DNA from: Nostoc indistinguendum CM1-VF10
GTDB taxonomy: Bacteria; Cyanobacteriota; Cyanobacteriia; Cyanobacteriales; Nostocaceae
Assembly: GCA_019359215.1 (NCBI GenBank)
Contig: JAHHHS010000076.1
Span: 1 to 33,754, forward strand
Length of the DNA stretch: 33,754 bases
Direction: 5' to 3'
Part shown: positions 1 to 7,328 of the stretch, one piece after another
How the letters are laid out: each line of letters opens with the position of its first letter
How positions within the stretch are numbered: the first letter of the stretch is position 1
Translations under genes and position numbers: made by a program
Notes under the pieces: generated by a model
What the model was told of the DNA's origin: nothing
What the model saw: the letters and a program-made list of their open reading frames with translations, nothing else
The model's database searches: none

Positions 1-89
1 CGACCACAATCAACACAGATGTGATTTTGTTTACCTCGACGTTTACCATTTTTTCTAATCTTAGCAGACTCGCAGTATGGGCAATGCAT
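1..89 (-). CDS. IS1-family transposase, N-terminal zinc-ribbon part (partial)
   Basis: An ATG at 87-89 on the minus strand opens a frame that runs off the left edge after 29 codons. It begins MHCPYC and continues with an I-x-K-N-G motif, an RRGKQN motif and a second CxxC (CVDC). This is the pattern of the N-terminal zinc ribbon of IS1 InsA-like proteins (CPxC, KNG, RGKQ, CxDC). The protein binds the ends of its element; the catalytic DDE part lies outside the window. The frame is too short to tell whether the transposase is intact or uses an IS1-style frameshift. Confidence 0.7.
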   Translation of the reverse strand, partial: MHCPYCESAKIRKNGKRRGKQNHICVDCG

Positions 90-130
90 AGTAGAGCACC
101 TCAATTCATCCCATTATTATGCAACGCTCC
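1..130 (-). mobile_element. Right-hand piece of an IS1-family insertion sequence, running out of the window
   Basis: Bases 1-89 on the minus strand encode the start of an IS1-type transposase. The stretch from about 90 to 130 is its leader and probable terminal inverted repeat, reading GGAGCGTTGC inward from base 130 on the minus strand. From about base 129 rightwards the DNA matches the 3' part of the ATP-grasp gene at 411-1739, so the boundary of the element can be placed within a few bases. The other end and any target duplication lie outside the window, so completeness cannot be judged. Confidence 0.7.
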
Positions 131-250
131 GTTTTTAATGGTACATCATTGGCACATTCCTTTGCTATTACTCGATAGTTTGCGCTCCTTACGAACTTGG
201 GTGAGGATTGATTTCAACATCGGCAAACTTATACAGTTTGGAGAAGACAT
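129..250 (+). pseudogene. 3' fragment of a decayed MysC-like ATP-grasp gene (copy A)
   Basis: From about base 129 the plus-strand reading PFLMVHHW, then a Leu-rich stretch, then RIDFN, matches the last 35 or so residues of the intact ATP-grasp protein encoded at 411-1739 (its Pro407 onward). Everything upstream of that proline has been replaced by the IS1-like element. The fragment therefore looks like the remaining C-terminus of a second copy of the gene, cut by the insertion. It cannot encode a working enzyme. The right limit is approximate because another fragment of the same gene follows directly. Confidence 0.65.
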
Positions 251-405
251 AAAATATGGCAATACCTCTGCAACCCCTAAGTTATAGTAAGCCCGGTTAT
301 TGGCTTGAACACGAATAGAGACTTAATCAAATTATCTCGTTAAAGCAGTTGCAATTGTTTAAAAATATTTGACGAGAAAAAATACAATCTTTGATGTCAC
401 AATTA
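251..405 (+). pseudogene. Internal fragment of another decayed MysC-like copy (copy B)
   Basis: The DNA at about 255-405 aligns with 1480-1620 of the intact gene. A frame reads SKPGYWLEHE, then a stop, then RLNQI and LKQLQ, matching SKPTYWLYHE, RLNEI and FKQLQ of the intact protein. There are at least two in-frame stops and a degraded end. The piece lies downstream of copy A although it corresponds to an earlier part of the gene, so it represents a separate copy or a rearrangement. It ends a few bases before the ATG of the intact gene, so no conventional upstream region separates them. Confidence 0.55.
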
Positions 406-410
406 TAACT

Positions 411-1739
411 ATGAGAAAGCATATTTTTGTAGTGTTCCAAAACTTGGGCACTCTTGTATTACTAGCGATCGCATTTCCCTTAAACTGTATCATCGTCTTA
501 ACATCGCTACTGTGGAACTTTCTTAAGCAACCATTCAGTAAGTCAATTGTTGTCAACCCCAATTCTAAAAATATCTTGATTGCTGGCGCTAGAATGACTA
601 AAACTCTTCAGCTAGCGCGATCATTTCATGCTGCTGGACATCGGGTTATTATAATTGACATTGAGAAATTCTGGTCAAGTGGTAATAAATATTCCAACTC
701 AGTTGCAGGCTTTTATACTGTTCCCGATCCCAGCAAAGACTTAGAAGGCTACATTGCAACCCTACACGCGATCGCTAAAACAGAAAAAATCGACTTTTTT
801 ATCCCGGTAGCCATTTTTTCCGTTATTCACTACGATCAAGGCAAGCCACCATTACCAGACTGTGTAGAGTTTTTCCACTTCGATGCTGATGTCACGAAGA
901 TTCTGGATGACAAGTTTGCCTTTGCTGAAACAGCGCGATCGTTCGGTTTATCTGTCCCCAAATCCTTCAAAATTACCGATCCCGAACAAGTTCTCAACTT
1001 CGACTTTTCTCAGGAGAAGCGCAAATACATTCTTAAAAGCATCCCCTACGATCAAGTGCGTCGCTTGAATCTCACCAAGCTACCTTGCGATACAAACTCA
1101 GAAACAGCAGCATTTGTCAAGAGTCTGCCCATCAGTGAGGAAAAGCCCTGGATTATGCAGGAATTCATCCCTGGAAAGGAATACTGCACTCACACTACCG
1201 CGCGAGATGGAGAATCAAGAATGTACTGCTGCTGTGAGTCATCCGCCTTTCAAGTCAACTACGAAAACGTTGATCAGCGAGAAATTATGCAATGGGCGAG
1301 TCATTTTACCAAAGAACTGGGAAAAACCGGACAACTTTCCTTTGACTTCATCCAGGCAGAAGACGGAACTGTTTACGCGATTGAGTGTAACCCCCGTACT
1401 CACTCCGCCATTACTATGTTTTACAATCATCCAGGAGTAGCGGATGCCTATCTTGGTAAAGAACCTCTGGCTGAATCTTTGCAGCCTCTTGGTGATAGTA
1501 AGCCAACCTATTGGCTGTACCACGAAGTTTGGCGGCTAAATGAGATCAGATCGTTTAAGCAACTGCAAACCTGGGTAAGAAACATCAGGCGCGGGAAAGA
1601 AGCAATTTTTGAGGTGAGTGATCCCTTACCCTTCTTGATGGTACATCACTGGCAGATTCCCTTACTCATTCTCGACAATTTACGAAGACTCAAAGGTTGG
1701 ATAAGAATAGATTTTAATATGGGCGAACTTATAGATTGA
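411..1739 (+). CDS. mysC: ATP-grasp ligase, MysC-like (mycosporine-glycine synthase type)
   Basis: This 442-residue protein resembles cyanobacterial MysC, the ATP-grasp enzyme that joins glycine to 4-deoxygadusol to make mycosporine-glycine, a UV sunscreen precursor. It has a hydrophobic N-terminal segment (residues about 8-35), a pre-ATP-grasp domain with ARSFHAAGHR, and the ATP-grasp core. That core includes DDKFAF, KSIPYD, MQEFIPGKE and the metal-binding IECNPR motif (Glu325, Asn327). The frame extends upstream to a TTG at 369, but the ATG at 411 fits the family N-terminus and the TTG lies in the decayed copy B; neither has a good ribosome site. The usual partners mysA (dehydroquinate synthase-like) and mysB (methyltransferase) are not in the window, so the actual substrate is inferred. 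Confidence 0.75.
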   Translation: MRKHIFVVFQNLGTLVLLAIAFPLNCIIVLTSLLWNFLKQPFSKSIVVNPNSKNILIAGARMTKTLQLARSFHAAGHRVIIIDIEKFWSSGNKYSNSVAGFYTVPDPSKDLEGYIATLHAIAKTEKIDFFIPVAIFSVIHYDQGKPPLPDCVEFFHFDADVTKILDDKFAFAETARSFGLSVPKSFKITDPEQVLNFDFSQEKRKYILKSIPYDQVRRLNLTKLPCDTNSETAAFVKSLPISEEKPWIMQEFIPGKEYCTHTTARDGESRMYCCCESSAFQVNYENVDQREIMQWASHFTKELGKTGQLSFDFIQAEDGTVYAIECNPRTHSAITMFYNHPGVADAYLGKEPLAESLQPLGDSKPTYWLYHEVWRLNEIRSFKQLQTWVRNIRRGKEAIFEVSDPLPFLMVHHWQIPLLILDNLRRLKGWIRIDFNMGELID

Positions 1740-1784
1740 TACCAATCCGCATTGTAAAAGTCGGTGGGGCAGTTGACCTTTTTT

Positions 1785-1934
1785 TAATTAAAAATTAAAA
1801 GTTAAAAATTAAAAATTGAGAAGAATAATAATTTTTAATTAATTTGGGGTACAAGCCCCCACCCTTTGGGAATTAAAAATTAAAAATTGATAATTAAAAA
1901 TAATTCTTTAATTTTTAATTATCAATTTTTAATT
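1785..1934. repeat. AT-rich inverted repeats with a perfect 24-bp hairpin between convergent genes
   Basis: The space between mysC (plus) and the cyclase gene (minus) holds several near-copies of AATTAAAAATT-type sequence. The last part forms a perfect inverted repeat: left arm 1878-1901, nine-base loop, right arm 1911-1934. A smaller GC-rich hairpin (GGGG...CCCC) lies at about 1844-1860. Lying between convergent 3' ends, it is likely to act as a two-way terminator, although it lacks a GC-rich stem and may simply be an expanding AT-rich repeat. Confidence 0.65.
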
Positions 1935-1965
1935 GGAGCGTTCGCGCAGCGTCTCGTAGAGAAGC
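1935..1965. repeat. GC-rich dispersed palindromic repeat
   Basis: Directly after the AT-rich hairpin comes a GC-rich block containing GCGTTCGCGCAGCGTCTCGT. Its reverse complement matches almost perfectly a segment inside dnaX at 20053-20077, including the core GAGACGCTGCGCGAAC. Such blocks are a known kind of short interspersed repeat in Nostoc-type genomes. Confidence 0.65.
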
Positions 1966-1976
1966 AACTTGACCAG

Positions 1977-4562
1977 TTATTTTTCCTGAAACGTCCAGAC
2001 TCCTTCATCCCAATCTGATTCTGTTGGGGGTGATTGTAACCAATGCTGACAACGTAACAGATGCAACATAGCAGCTTTGTCATGGCTATCTGCTGCCAAA
2101 ACTTTGGCAAACTCGGCTCTAGCAAAAGAAAACTGGCGATTGAGGTAATATTTGCGCCCTTTGTGATAATGCTCAATCACTTGCAATTTTTCGCTTTCAA
2201 TAGGGTTGGAACGCAAACCCAGTAATTCATATATGGCTATCGGCTCATTTCTGCCTTTGACACGAATGTAATCTAGTTCCCTAGCCCAAATCTGATCTTG
2301 GCATGGTTTAAAAGTGTTATGGCTAATAATAATATCGCAACCATACTGTTTACTAACACTTTCTAGTCTAGAACCAAGATTAACGCCATCGCCAATAGCG
2401 GTAAATTCCATCCGCTTGCTAGAGCCAATATTCCCACTAATCACGGTATCAGAATTGATGCCAATGCCTATCTTGATTCTAGGCTTATCATCTGCATAAC
2501 GACGTTGATTAAATTCGTGCAGGCGATGGCGCATTTCTAAGGATGTTTGCACTGCCATCCAGGCGTGTTCTTCCAAAGGTAGAGGAGAACCAAACACAGC
2601 CATAATCGCATCGCCAATGTATTTATCAAGGGTGCCTTTATGTTTAAAGACTGCCTCCACCATTGATTCAAAATATTCATTGAGCATACTCACCACTTCT
2701 TCTGCTTCCAAGTTTTCTGTCAAAGTGGTATAGCCGCGAATATCGGAAAATAAAATCGAAACTTCTTTGCGATCGCCTCCTAGTTTAGCGTCATCCAATT
2801 TTAGCAATTCTTCGGCTAATTCCTGAGTCATGTAGCGGTACATGGTACTCTTGAGCCGCTTTTCATCACTGATATCTTCCATCACTACCAGCGCCCCAGG
2901 GACTTGCTCTTGGTCGCTAGCATCAGCAATTGTGTTAATCGATAAATTAATACTGTGCTGTTCTGTTCCAGTAGTTAATAGTGTGCGATCGGGGTAATAC
3001 TGTTGGCGGCCTTTCAAGTCGGCTGCATGTAAAGCATCCTGATACCACTTGCTAAAGTCGCCTTCTTTGATGCCGATCGCATCAGTAACTAATTTGCCTT
3101 CTAAACGGTCTTCTGGCTCCATACCCAGCAAACGTTTGGCACTTTCATTAGCGGCGATAATTAACCCGGCTTTATCAGTGGAAACTACTGCATTGGAAAG
3201 ACTACGCAGAATGTCCTGTTGCATTTGTTCTTGTTGCTTGACTGTGGCAAACAACTGAGCATTTTGCAGTGCTACTCCCGCTTGAATATTAAAAGCTTCC
3301 ATGAACTCTTCATCGTTGCGGTCAAAGCTAGCTTGGAAGCAGTCGGGAGCTTTGGGGCAATCAGCTGGATTATAAGGTGGAAAATCTCCACTTTTCTTTT
3401 TATTTACTAATTGGGTAACGCCAATCAGTTGTTGATCGGCGTTAAATACTGGCATACAAAGCAAGCTACAGGTGCGATAGCCATTTTGCTGGTCGAGTTG
3501 TTTGGCAGTATCAGAGTCAGGATGGTAGTACAAATCAAAGGCAATATTCAATTTCTTGCCAGAAGCCGCTACTATACCAGCAAAGCCTTTACCTACGGGG
3601 ACTCGTAACTCCTTAGTTGAACCATCATCTTGGGTGATTTTCGTCCACAATTCATCGTGATCGCGGTCTATTAACCATAGTGTACTGCGATCGGCATTCA
3701 TCAATTCCTTGGCTTCATCCATCACCCGCTTTAATGTGTCTTCTAAGTCAAGACTGCTTTGAGATAAAGACTTGATTGCCTTCATCAGCGCCGCCACTGC
3801 TCTTTGTTTTTGGGTGGCGACATAAAAAGAGCGCGAAGATTCTAAAATTAGACGAATAGAAGGGGCAAATTCTTGAAATAATTGTTCGTCAGCACAGATA
3901 AAACCTTTGGTATCAATGCGCTCTGCAAGTGGAGTATCGGGATTATTCGCAGATTTTAATTTATTCAGCAATTGTACTACTGCAACTAACTGTCCATGTT
4001 CATTTAACAATGGCAAAGCCAGCATGGTGTAGGTGCGATAGCCAGTCCTTTTTTCTTGTTCTTGAGCAAAATGCGATCGCGGATCGTTATAAAAATCAAA
4101 GGGAATATTAATAACTTGCTTAAAAGTGGCGACTTCCCCAGCAATGCCTTTATTCGCAGGGATACGAATTTCTAAAGAGCGATCGCCCTCCCCCTCAGCC
4201 AGAATTGACCAGAGTTCTTGTTTTTCTTCATCCAATAAAAATATTGTCGTCCGGTCTGCCCCCAGTAATTCCCCGGTTTTCAAGGTTATCGAATGCAACA
4301 TTTCTTGCAGAAGAGTTTCAAAACCCTGAGAATCTAGCATTGATAGGGTTTGATGGACAATCTGTAATTTTTGCTCGACATCCTTAACGACTTGTTTAAA
4401 AGTATCTTGAGTCAGGGGAGCAAGAAACGTAGAAAAAGTTCCTTGTCTGGTAGCAAGAGCACCTACAGGAGCAGAATTTGCTTGTAATTCGCTGCTTTCT
4501 TGGTTGTGAACACCAATAATCAAATCGGCGGTCTCCCCACAACTTCCTTGATACACTGACAT
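1977..4562 (-). CDS. cyaB: Adenylate cyclase, GAF-GAF-PAS-class III cyclase (CyaB type)
   Basis: This 861-residue protein converts ATP to cAMP and matches Anabaena CyaB1/CyaB2 in length and domain order. GAF-A spans about 75-240 and GAF-B about 265-440; both carry the scattered NK...F...DE cyclic-nucleotide motif (200/201, 221, 225/226; 387/388, 413, 417/418). A PAS domain spans about 445-570 and the class III catalytic domain about 595-760. The tail (790-850) is TPR-like. Catalytic residues visible are metal-binding Asp607 (FSDIRG) and Asp651 (IGDAIM), adenine-selecting Lys647 with Thr721, and transition-state Asn728 and Arg732. Thr in place of the usual Asp at 721 agrees with what I recall of the Anabaena enzymes. 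There is no membrane segment, so it should be a soluble homodimer activated by cAMP binding to GAF. Whether it is the CyaB1 or CyaB2 orthologue cannot be settled here. Confidence 0.9.
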   Translation of the reverse strand: MSVYQGSCGETADLIIGVHNQESSELQANSAPVGALATRQGTFSTFLAPLTQDTFKQVVKDVEQKLQIVHQTLSMLDSQGFETLLQEMLHSITLKTGELLGADRTTIFLLDEEKQELWSILAEGEGDRSLEIRIPANKGIAGEVATFKQVINIPFDFYNDPRSHFAQEQEKRTGYRTYTMLALPLLNEHGQLVAVVQLLNKLKSANNPDTPLAERIDTKGFICADEQLFQEFAPSIRLILESSRSFYVATQKQRAVAALMKAIKSLSQSSLDLEDTLKRVMDEAKELMNADRSTLWLIDRDHDELWTKITQDDGSTKELRVPVGKGFAGIVAASGKKLNIAFDLYYHPDSDTAKQLDQQNGYRTCSLLCMPVFNADQQLIGVTQLVNKKKSGDFPPYNPADCPKAPDCFQASFDRNDEEFMEAFNIQAGVALQNAQLFATVKQQEQMQQDILRSLSNAVVSTDKAGLIIAANESAKRLLGMEPEDRLEGKLVTDAIGIKEGDFSKWYQDALHAADLKGRQQYYPDRTLLTTGTEQHSINLSINTIADASDQEQVPGALVVMEDISDEKRLKSTMYRYMTQELAEELLKLDDAKLGGDRKEVSILFSDIRGYTTLTENLEAEEVVSMLNEYFESMVEAVFKHKGTLDKYIGDAIMAVFGSPLPLEEHAWMAVQTSLEMRHRLHEFNQRRYADDKPRIKIGIGINSDTVISGNIGSSKRMEFTAIGDGVNLGSRLESVSKQYGCDIIISHNTFKPCQDQIWARELDYIRVKGRNEPIAIYELLGLRSNPIESEKLQVIEHYHKGRKYYLNRQFSFARAEFAKVLAADSHDKAAMLHLLRCQHWLQSPPTESDWDEGVWTFQEK

Positions 4563-5260
4563 AATCGATATTTATATAGCAGGATCAGATTTTAGATGTA
4601 ACAATGAAATTAAATTTATGTAAGTGTTGCTTTTAGCACCACTTGCTTGATATTATCCATAGTTTAATCGCTTGTTTAGCTAGCGTCATCCTGTGGAGAA
4701 AGGTAGAAGTCGATTTCCAGCAAGTTTGCTATGACCAGAGTAGAGATGCAGTGATACTCCGAACTAGTGCTATTGTTTACACGCAAGTCTTCTAGGATTG
4801 CCCCACAGGCTTTTATCCCTCCACGCTAGTAGTTAAAGCGATCGCTTGAATTGTGCCGCCTTGCTCTGGTTCCAAACTCCTCACCCGGCAATTGAAAGTC
4901 TTTCTACCGAGAGCGAATAGCTCATTGCAGAGGTAAAAATTTATGGCTATCCTAAACTTGGGTTGATAAATTAACACCAAAAAACGGCTAAAAAAATTGA
5001 TATAACAAGGTTTGTCTAAAATAAATCGAAGATTTAATAAAAATATGCTTTGTTCTTCTTGAATCCCTTACTATATAAGCATTTAACCCAATATGAAGTA
5101 TTATTTTTTTATAACTAGTCTGGGAGAGCCAAATTTATTTACCCGTGAGTGCTTGACACACATCTATTCCACAGGGATATAAACATGAAGAAACTTTAGC
5201 TACAGCAGCCTCTCCCTCCACTACCGCGATTATCATTCTTATGCAGATTTATTTCGTCAC
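4563..5260. other. Gene-poor region between the cyclase gene and the DUF3122 gene
   Basis: About 700 bases between divergent genes hold no intact gene of convincing size. One HIP1 site lies at about 4840, and a minus-strand coding remnant (4813-4990) is listed separately. The stretch nearest 5260 is AT-rich and presumably holds the promoter of the DUF3122 gene, but I cannot pick out a clear -35/-10 pair. Confidence 0.5.
4813..4990 (-). pseudogene. Possible C-terminal coding remnant, family unknown
   Basis: A minus-strand frame without any ATG stays open for about 80 codons and ends at a TAA at 4813-4815. Its last part reads like real protein: ALGRKTFNCRV, then SLEPEQGGTIQAI, then ALTTSVEG. 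A HIP1 octamer encodes the AIA near the end. The upstream part is low-complexity and rich in Phe/Ile, as expected for noncoding AT-rich DNA. I do not recognise the family. It may be the tail of a gene that lost its 5' part, or a chance open frame. Confidence 0.3.
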
Positions 5261-5782
5261 ATGAAGCGAAAATTCCAACAATATTTTTGGCGTTGTGCCC
5301 TAGTTGTATTTCTAGCGTTAACTGTATGTGGATGGAGTGTACAGCCAGCACAAGCAATGCTGCGTCAACACCATGATTCTCCTGATGTCTTACGCTACCA
5401 CTCACAAGTATCTATCAAGGATGAAAAAGGATATGCTTGGCAAGTGCTACTGTTCAAACAGAATTACTACAGTCCGGTAAAAGACTTACGGTTACGCTTG
5501 GTTGCTTTTCCGGGTGTTGTTGAAATTGCTCACACCCAACCATTATTGATTGAGACAGCAGCAGGAAAATTGCTGAATGCATCAGATGCATATGCTCTAA
5601 CTGCACCCGTCCCTAATGTGGGCGAATATAACTTAACTGATATCTTGCCTAAATTACCAACAACTGATGCACTCAAACTCTATGTGCCACTCTCTAGTGG
5701 ACAGCAATTGGTTCTCAACATATCTAACACTGTAGTCACTGAGTGGCAATGGCTAGTTACAGAAATTGAGCAAAAGCATTAA
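5261..5782 (+). CDS. Secreted DUF3122 family protein
   Basis: This 173-residue protein has a classical signal peptide: KRK at the N-terminus, a hydrophobic core at residues 11-24, and a likely cleavage site after PAQA (residue 32). The mature part (VSIKDEKGYAWQVLLFK, LRLRLVAFPG, a DALKLYVPLS segment near the end) fits the cyanobacterial DUF3122 family, which has no assigned function. It should be periplasmic or lumenal. The gene stands alone, with a long upstream region and a hairpin just downstream (5801-5874) shared with the convergent small gene. Confidence 0.75.
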   Translation: MKRKFQQYFWRCALVVFLALTVCGWSVQPAQAMLRQHHDSPDVLRYHSQVSIKDEKGYAWQVLLFKQNYYSPVKDLRLRLVAFPGVVEIAHTQPLLIETAAGKLLNASDAYALTAPVPNVGEYNLTDILPKLPTTDALKLYVPLSSGQQLVLNISNTVVTEWQWLVTEIEQKH

Positions 5783-5800
5783 ATATCAAAATAATCCAAT

Positions 5801-5874
5801 GGTGATGTGGGCTATGATGACTGCCTTCAAGACAGAAATCCTAGTCTTCATACGCTTATAGCCTCCCACATCAC
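5801..5874. terminator. Imperfect hairpin between convergent genes
   Basis: GGTGATGTGGGCTAT at 5801-5815 pairs with ATAGCCTCCCACATCAC at about 5858-5874, with a two-base bulge. The inner sequence holds a weaker pair (GATGACT with AGTCTTCAT). It lies 18 bases after the DUF3122 stop and 17 bases from the stop of the minus-strand gene at 5892. There is no T-run, so a Rho-independent function is only inferred. Confidence 0.5.
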
Positions 5875-5891
5875 ACGCAGCACTTGTAATG

Positions 5892-6182
5892 TTACTCTTG
5901 AGGCTCCTCAGAGATAGGTTCCGATTCGGTTTCAAGTTCTTCTGTTTGGACTTTGACTGGAGGTTTAACGGGTTTTGGACCACGTGCTAGGGCAGGATTC
6001 CCCTGCTGCCTGTTTTCTTCTCCATAAGATGCTTTTTTCCCTTTGTCAGACGAGCGATTACGGCTGGGTTTTGAGCTTTTGGGGTTGGATTCAATAGGAG
6101 GAATAGAATCCGTATTTTCGGAATTATTGTCAGTGCTTCCTTGGGACTGACGTTCCGATTTCTTGATTGGGCGTTCTACCAT
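5892..6182 (-). CDS. Small disordered hypothetical protein
   Basis: This 96-residue protein is rich in Ser, Asn, Lys, Glu and Pro with almost no hydrophobic residues, so it should be largely unstructured. Its middle has a Ser/Arg/Lys patch (PSRNRSSDKGKKASYGEE), then QQGNPALARGPKPVKPPV and a strongly acidic tail (EELETESEPISEEPQE). I believe similar small proteins occur widely in Nostocales, but I know no function. It is soluble and has no signal peptide. The ATG at 6182 has no clear ribosome site. Codon use and the presence of a hairpin at its 3' end support a real gene. Confidence 0.6.
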   Translation of the reverse strand: MVERPIKKSERQSQGSTDNNSENTDSIPPIESNPKSSKPSRNRSSDKGKKASYGEENRQQGNPALARGPKPVKPPVKVQTEELETESEPISEEPQE

Positions 6183-6385
6183 TGTTTATTTTTGTAAACT
6201 TATCTGTATAGTACATCAGTTTGGTGAATATAAAACTGTTAAGTAGCATTTTGTAAAGATTTTACTGTCAAAATTACTTAATGGCTATATTTATTGATTT
6301 AACCAGAAAGCAGCCACCCGACTTGATCAACAAGCTCAAAAAGCATTCATAACCAATAAGCAATTAACTTACCAAATGTTTAAAT

Positions 6386-6414
6386 GGGTGCGTTATCAAT
6401 AACGTAACGCACCC
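6386..6414 (-). terminator. Hairpin downstream of tyrA
   Basis: A perfect 10-bp stem (GGGTGCGTTA at 6386-6395 with TAACGCACCC at 6405-6414) with a nine-base loop begins 6 bases past the tyrA stop. Reading on the minus strand it is followed by a short T-containing stretch (CATTTAAACATTT), so termination is plausible. This GTGCGTTA hairpin type is a common repeat in cyanobacterial intergenic DNA. Confidence 0.55.
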
Positions 6415-6419
6415 TAAAA

Positions 6420-7259
6420 CTAATCAACAAAATCAGGTCGTGCTTTCCCTGTTGATTTCAACTTTTGTTCTAAAACTGCCCAATCTTCTTGCTCAATTAA
6501 GTTAGTCAACTCATCGAGATTGTGACGATACTGTTGCAGCGATCGCAGCAGTGCCTGACGATTATACCGTGCCATCATCACACCCAACTCTGGATTCCCA
6601 CCACCTACACGACTGGTATCCCGAAAGCCTGAACTAGCTAACTTTTGAGCTAATTCCAAAACATCGGGGTCAGTTTCACTCAAACAAGCAGCAATCAACG
6701 AGGAACTGACCATTACAGGTAAATGAGAAATCCAACTAACAGCGCGGTCATGTTGCTCAGGTTGACAATAGTAGATATTAGCCCCAAGCGATCGCACAAT
6801 TTCTTCCACAACCGTAATTGCACTAGTTGGTGTTGTATTTGTCGGTGTTAGTACATAAGGTTTATCAACAAATAAATGTCGCTGTGCAGCTTCTATGCCA
6901 CTGTCTGTCCTTCCTGCCATTGGGTGACCGCCGATAAAATTATCCCAGAGGGGAGAAATTGCCTTAACTATCTCTGCTTTCGCCGATCCCACATCAGTTA
7001 CCACAGTAGCCGCAGACAAATGAGCGATCATTTGCTCAAATTGGGGCACAATAAGCGCTAGAGGTGTACAAATAAATACAACCTCTGCGGCTGCCAACAG
7101 GCTCAGATCAACGGATGCTTGATCAACACTTCCGAGAGCAACTGCCTTTTGACAGGTGGCTTCACGGCGACTGACTCCTAAGATATGATGTCCTTGCGAT
7201 CGCAAATCAAAACCCAAAGATCCGCCTATCAGTCCCAGTCCTAAAATCCCAATATTCAT
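6420..7259 (-). CDS. tyrA: Arogenate/prephenate dehydrogenase TyrA
   Basis: TyrA oxidatively decarboxylates arogenate (in cyanobacteria) or prephenate with NAD(P)+ in tyrosine synthesis. The protein opens directly with a Rossmann motif (GILGLGLIGGSLG). It then shows FICTPL, TDVGSAK, the GGHPMAGRTDSG active-site segment, and ISHLPVMVS with the second conserved His in the helical dimerisation domain. The last part (GFRDTSRVGGGNPELG) is also typical. Using the ATG at 7259 gives 279 residues, the usual length for cyanobacterial TyrA; an in-frame ATG at 7274 would add five residues and neither has a clear ribosome site. There is no ACT regulatory domain. The gene is divergent from the pentapeptide gene. 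Confidence 0.88.
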   Translation of the reverse strand: MNIGILGLGLIGGSLGFDLRSQGHHILGVSRREATCQKAVALGSVDQASVDLSLLAAAEVVFICTPLALIVPQFEQMIAHLSAATVVTDVGSAKAEIVKAISPLWDNFIGGHPMAGRTDSGIEAAQRHLFVDKPYVLTPTNTTPTSAITVVEEIVRSLGANIYYCQPEQHDRAVSWISHLPVMVSSSLIAACLSETDPDVLELAQKLASSGFRDTSRVGGGNPELGVMMARYNRQALLRSLQQYRHNLDELTNLIEQEDWAVLEQKLKSTGKARPDFVD

Positions 7260-7328
7260 TTTTGATTTTGACATTCCGTTTTTATGACTTTACCAACTAT
7301 TAAAGTTGGCATCCAAGGGGTAGCATCA

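Noticed and set aside
5786..5983. Minus-strand frame overlapping the small disordered protein
   Set aside because: It runs across the intergenic hairpin in another frame and has no family features; the frame at 5892-6182 is the better gene.
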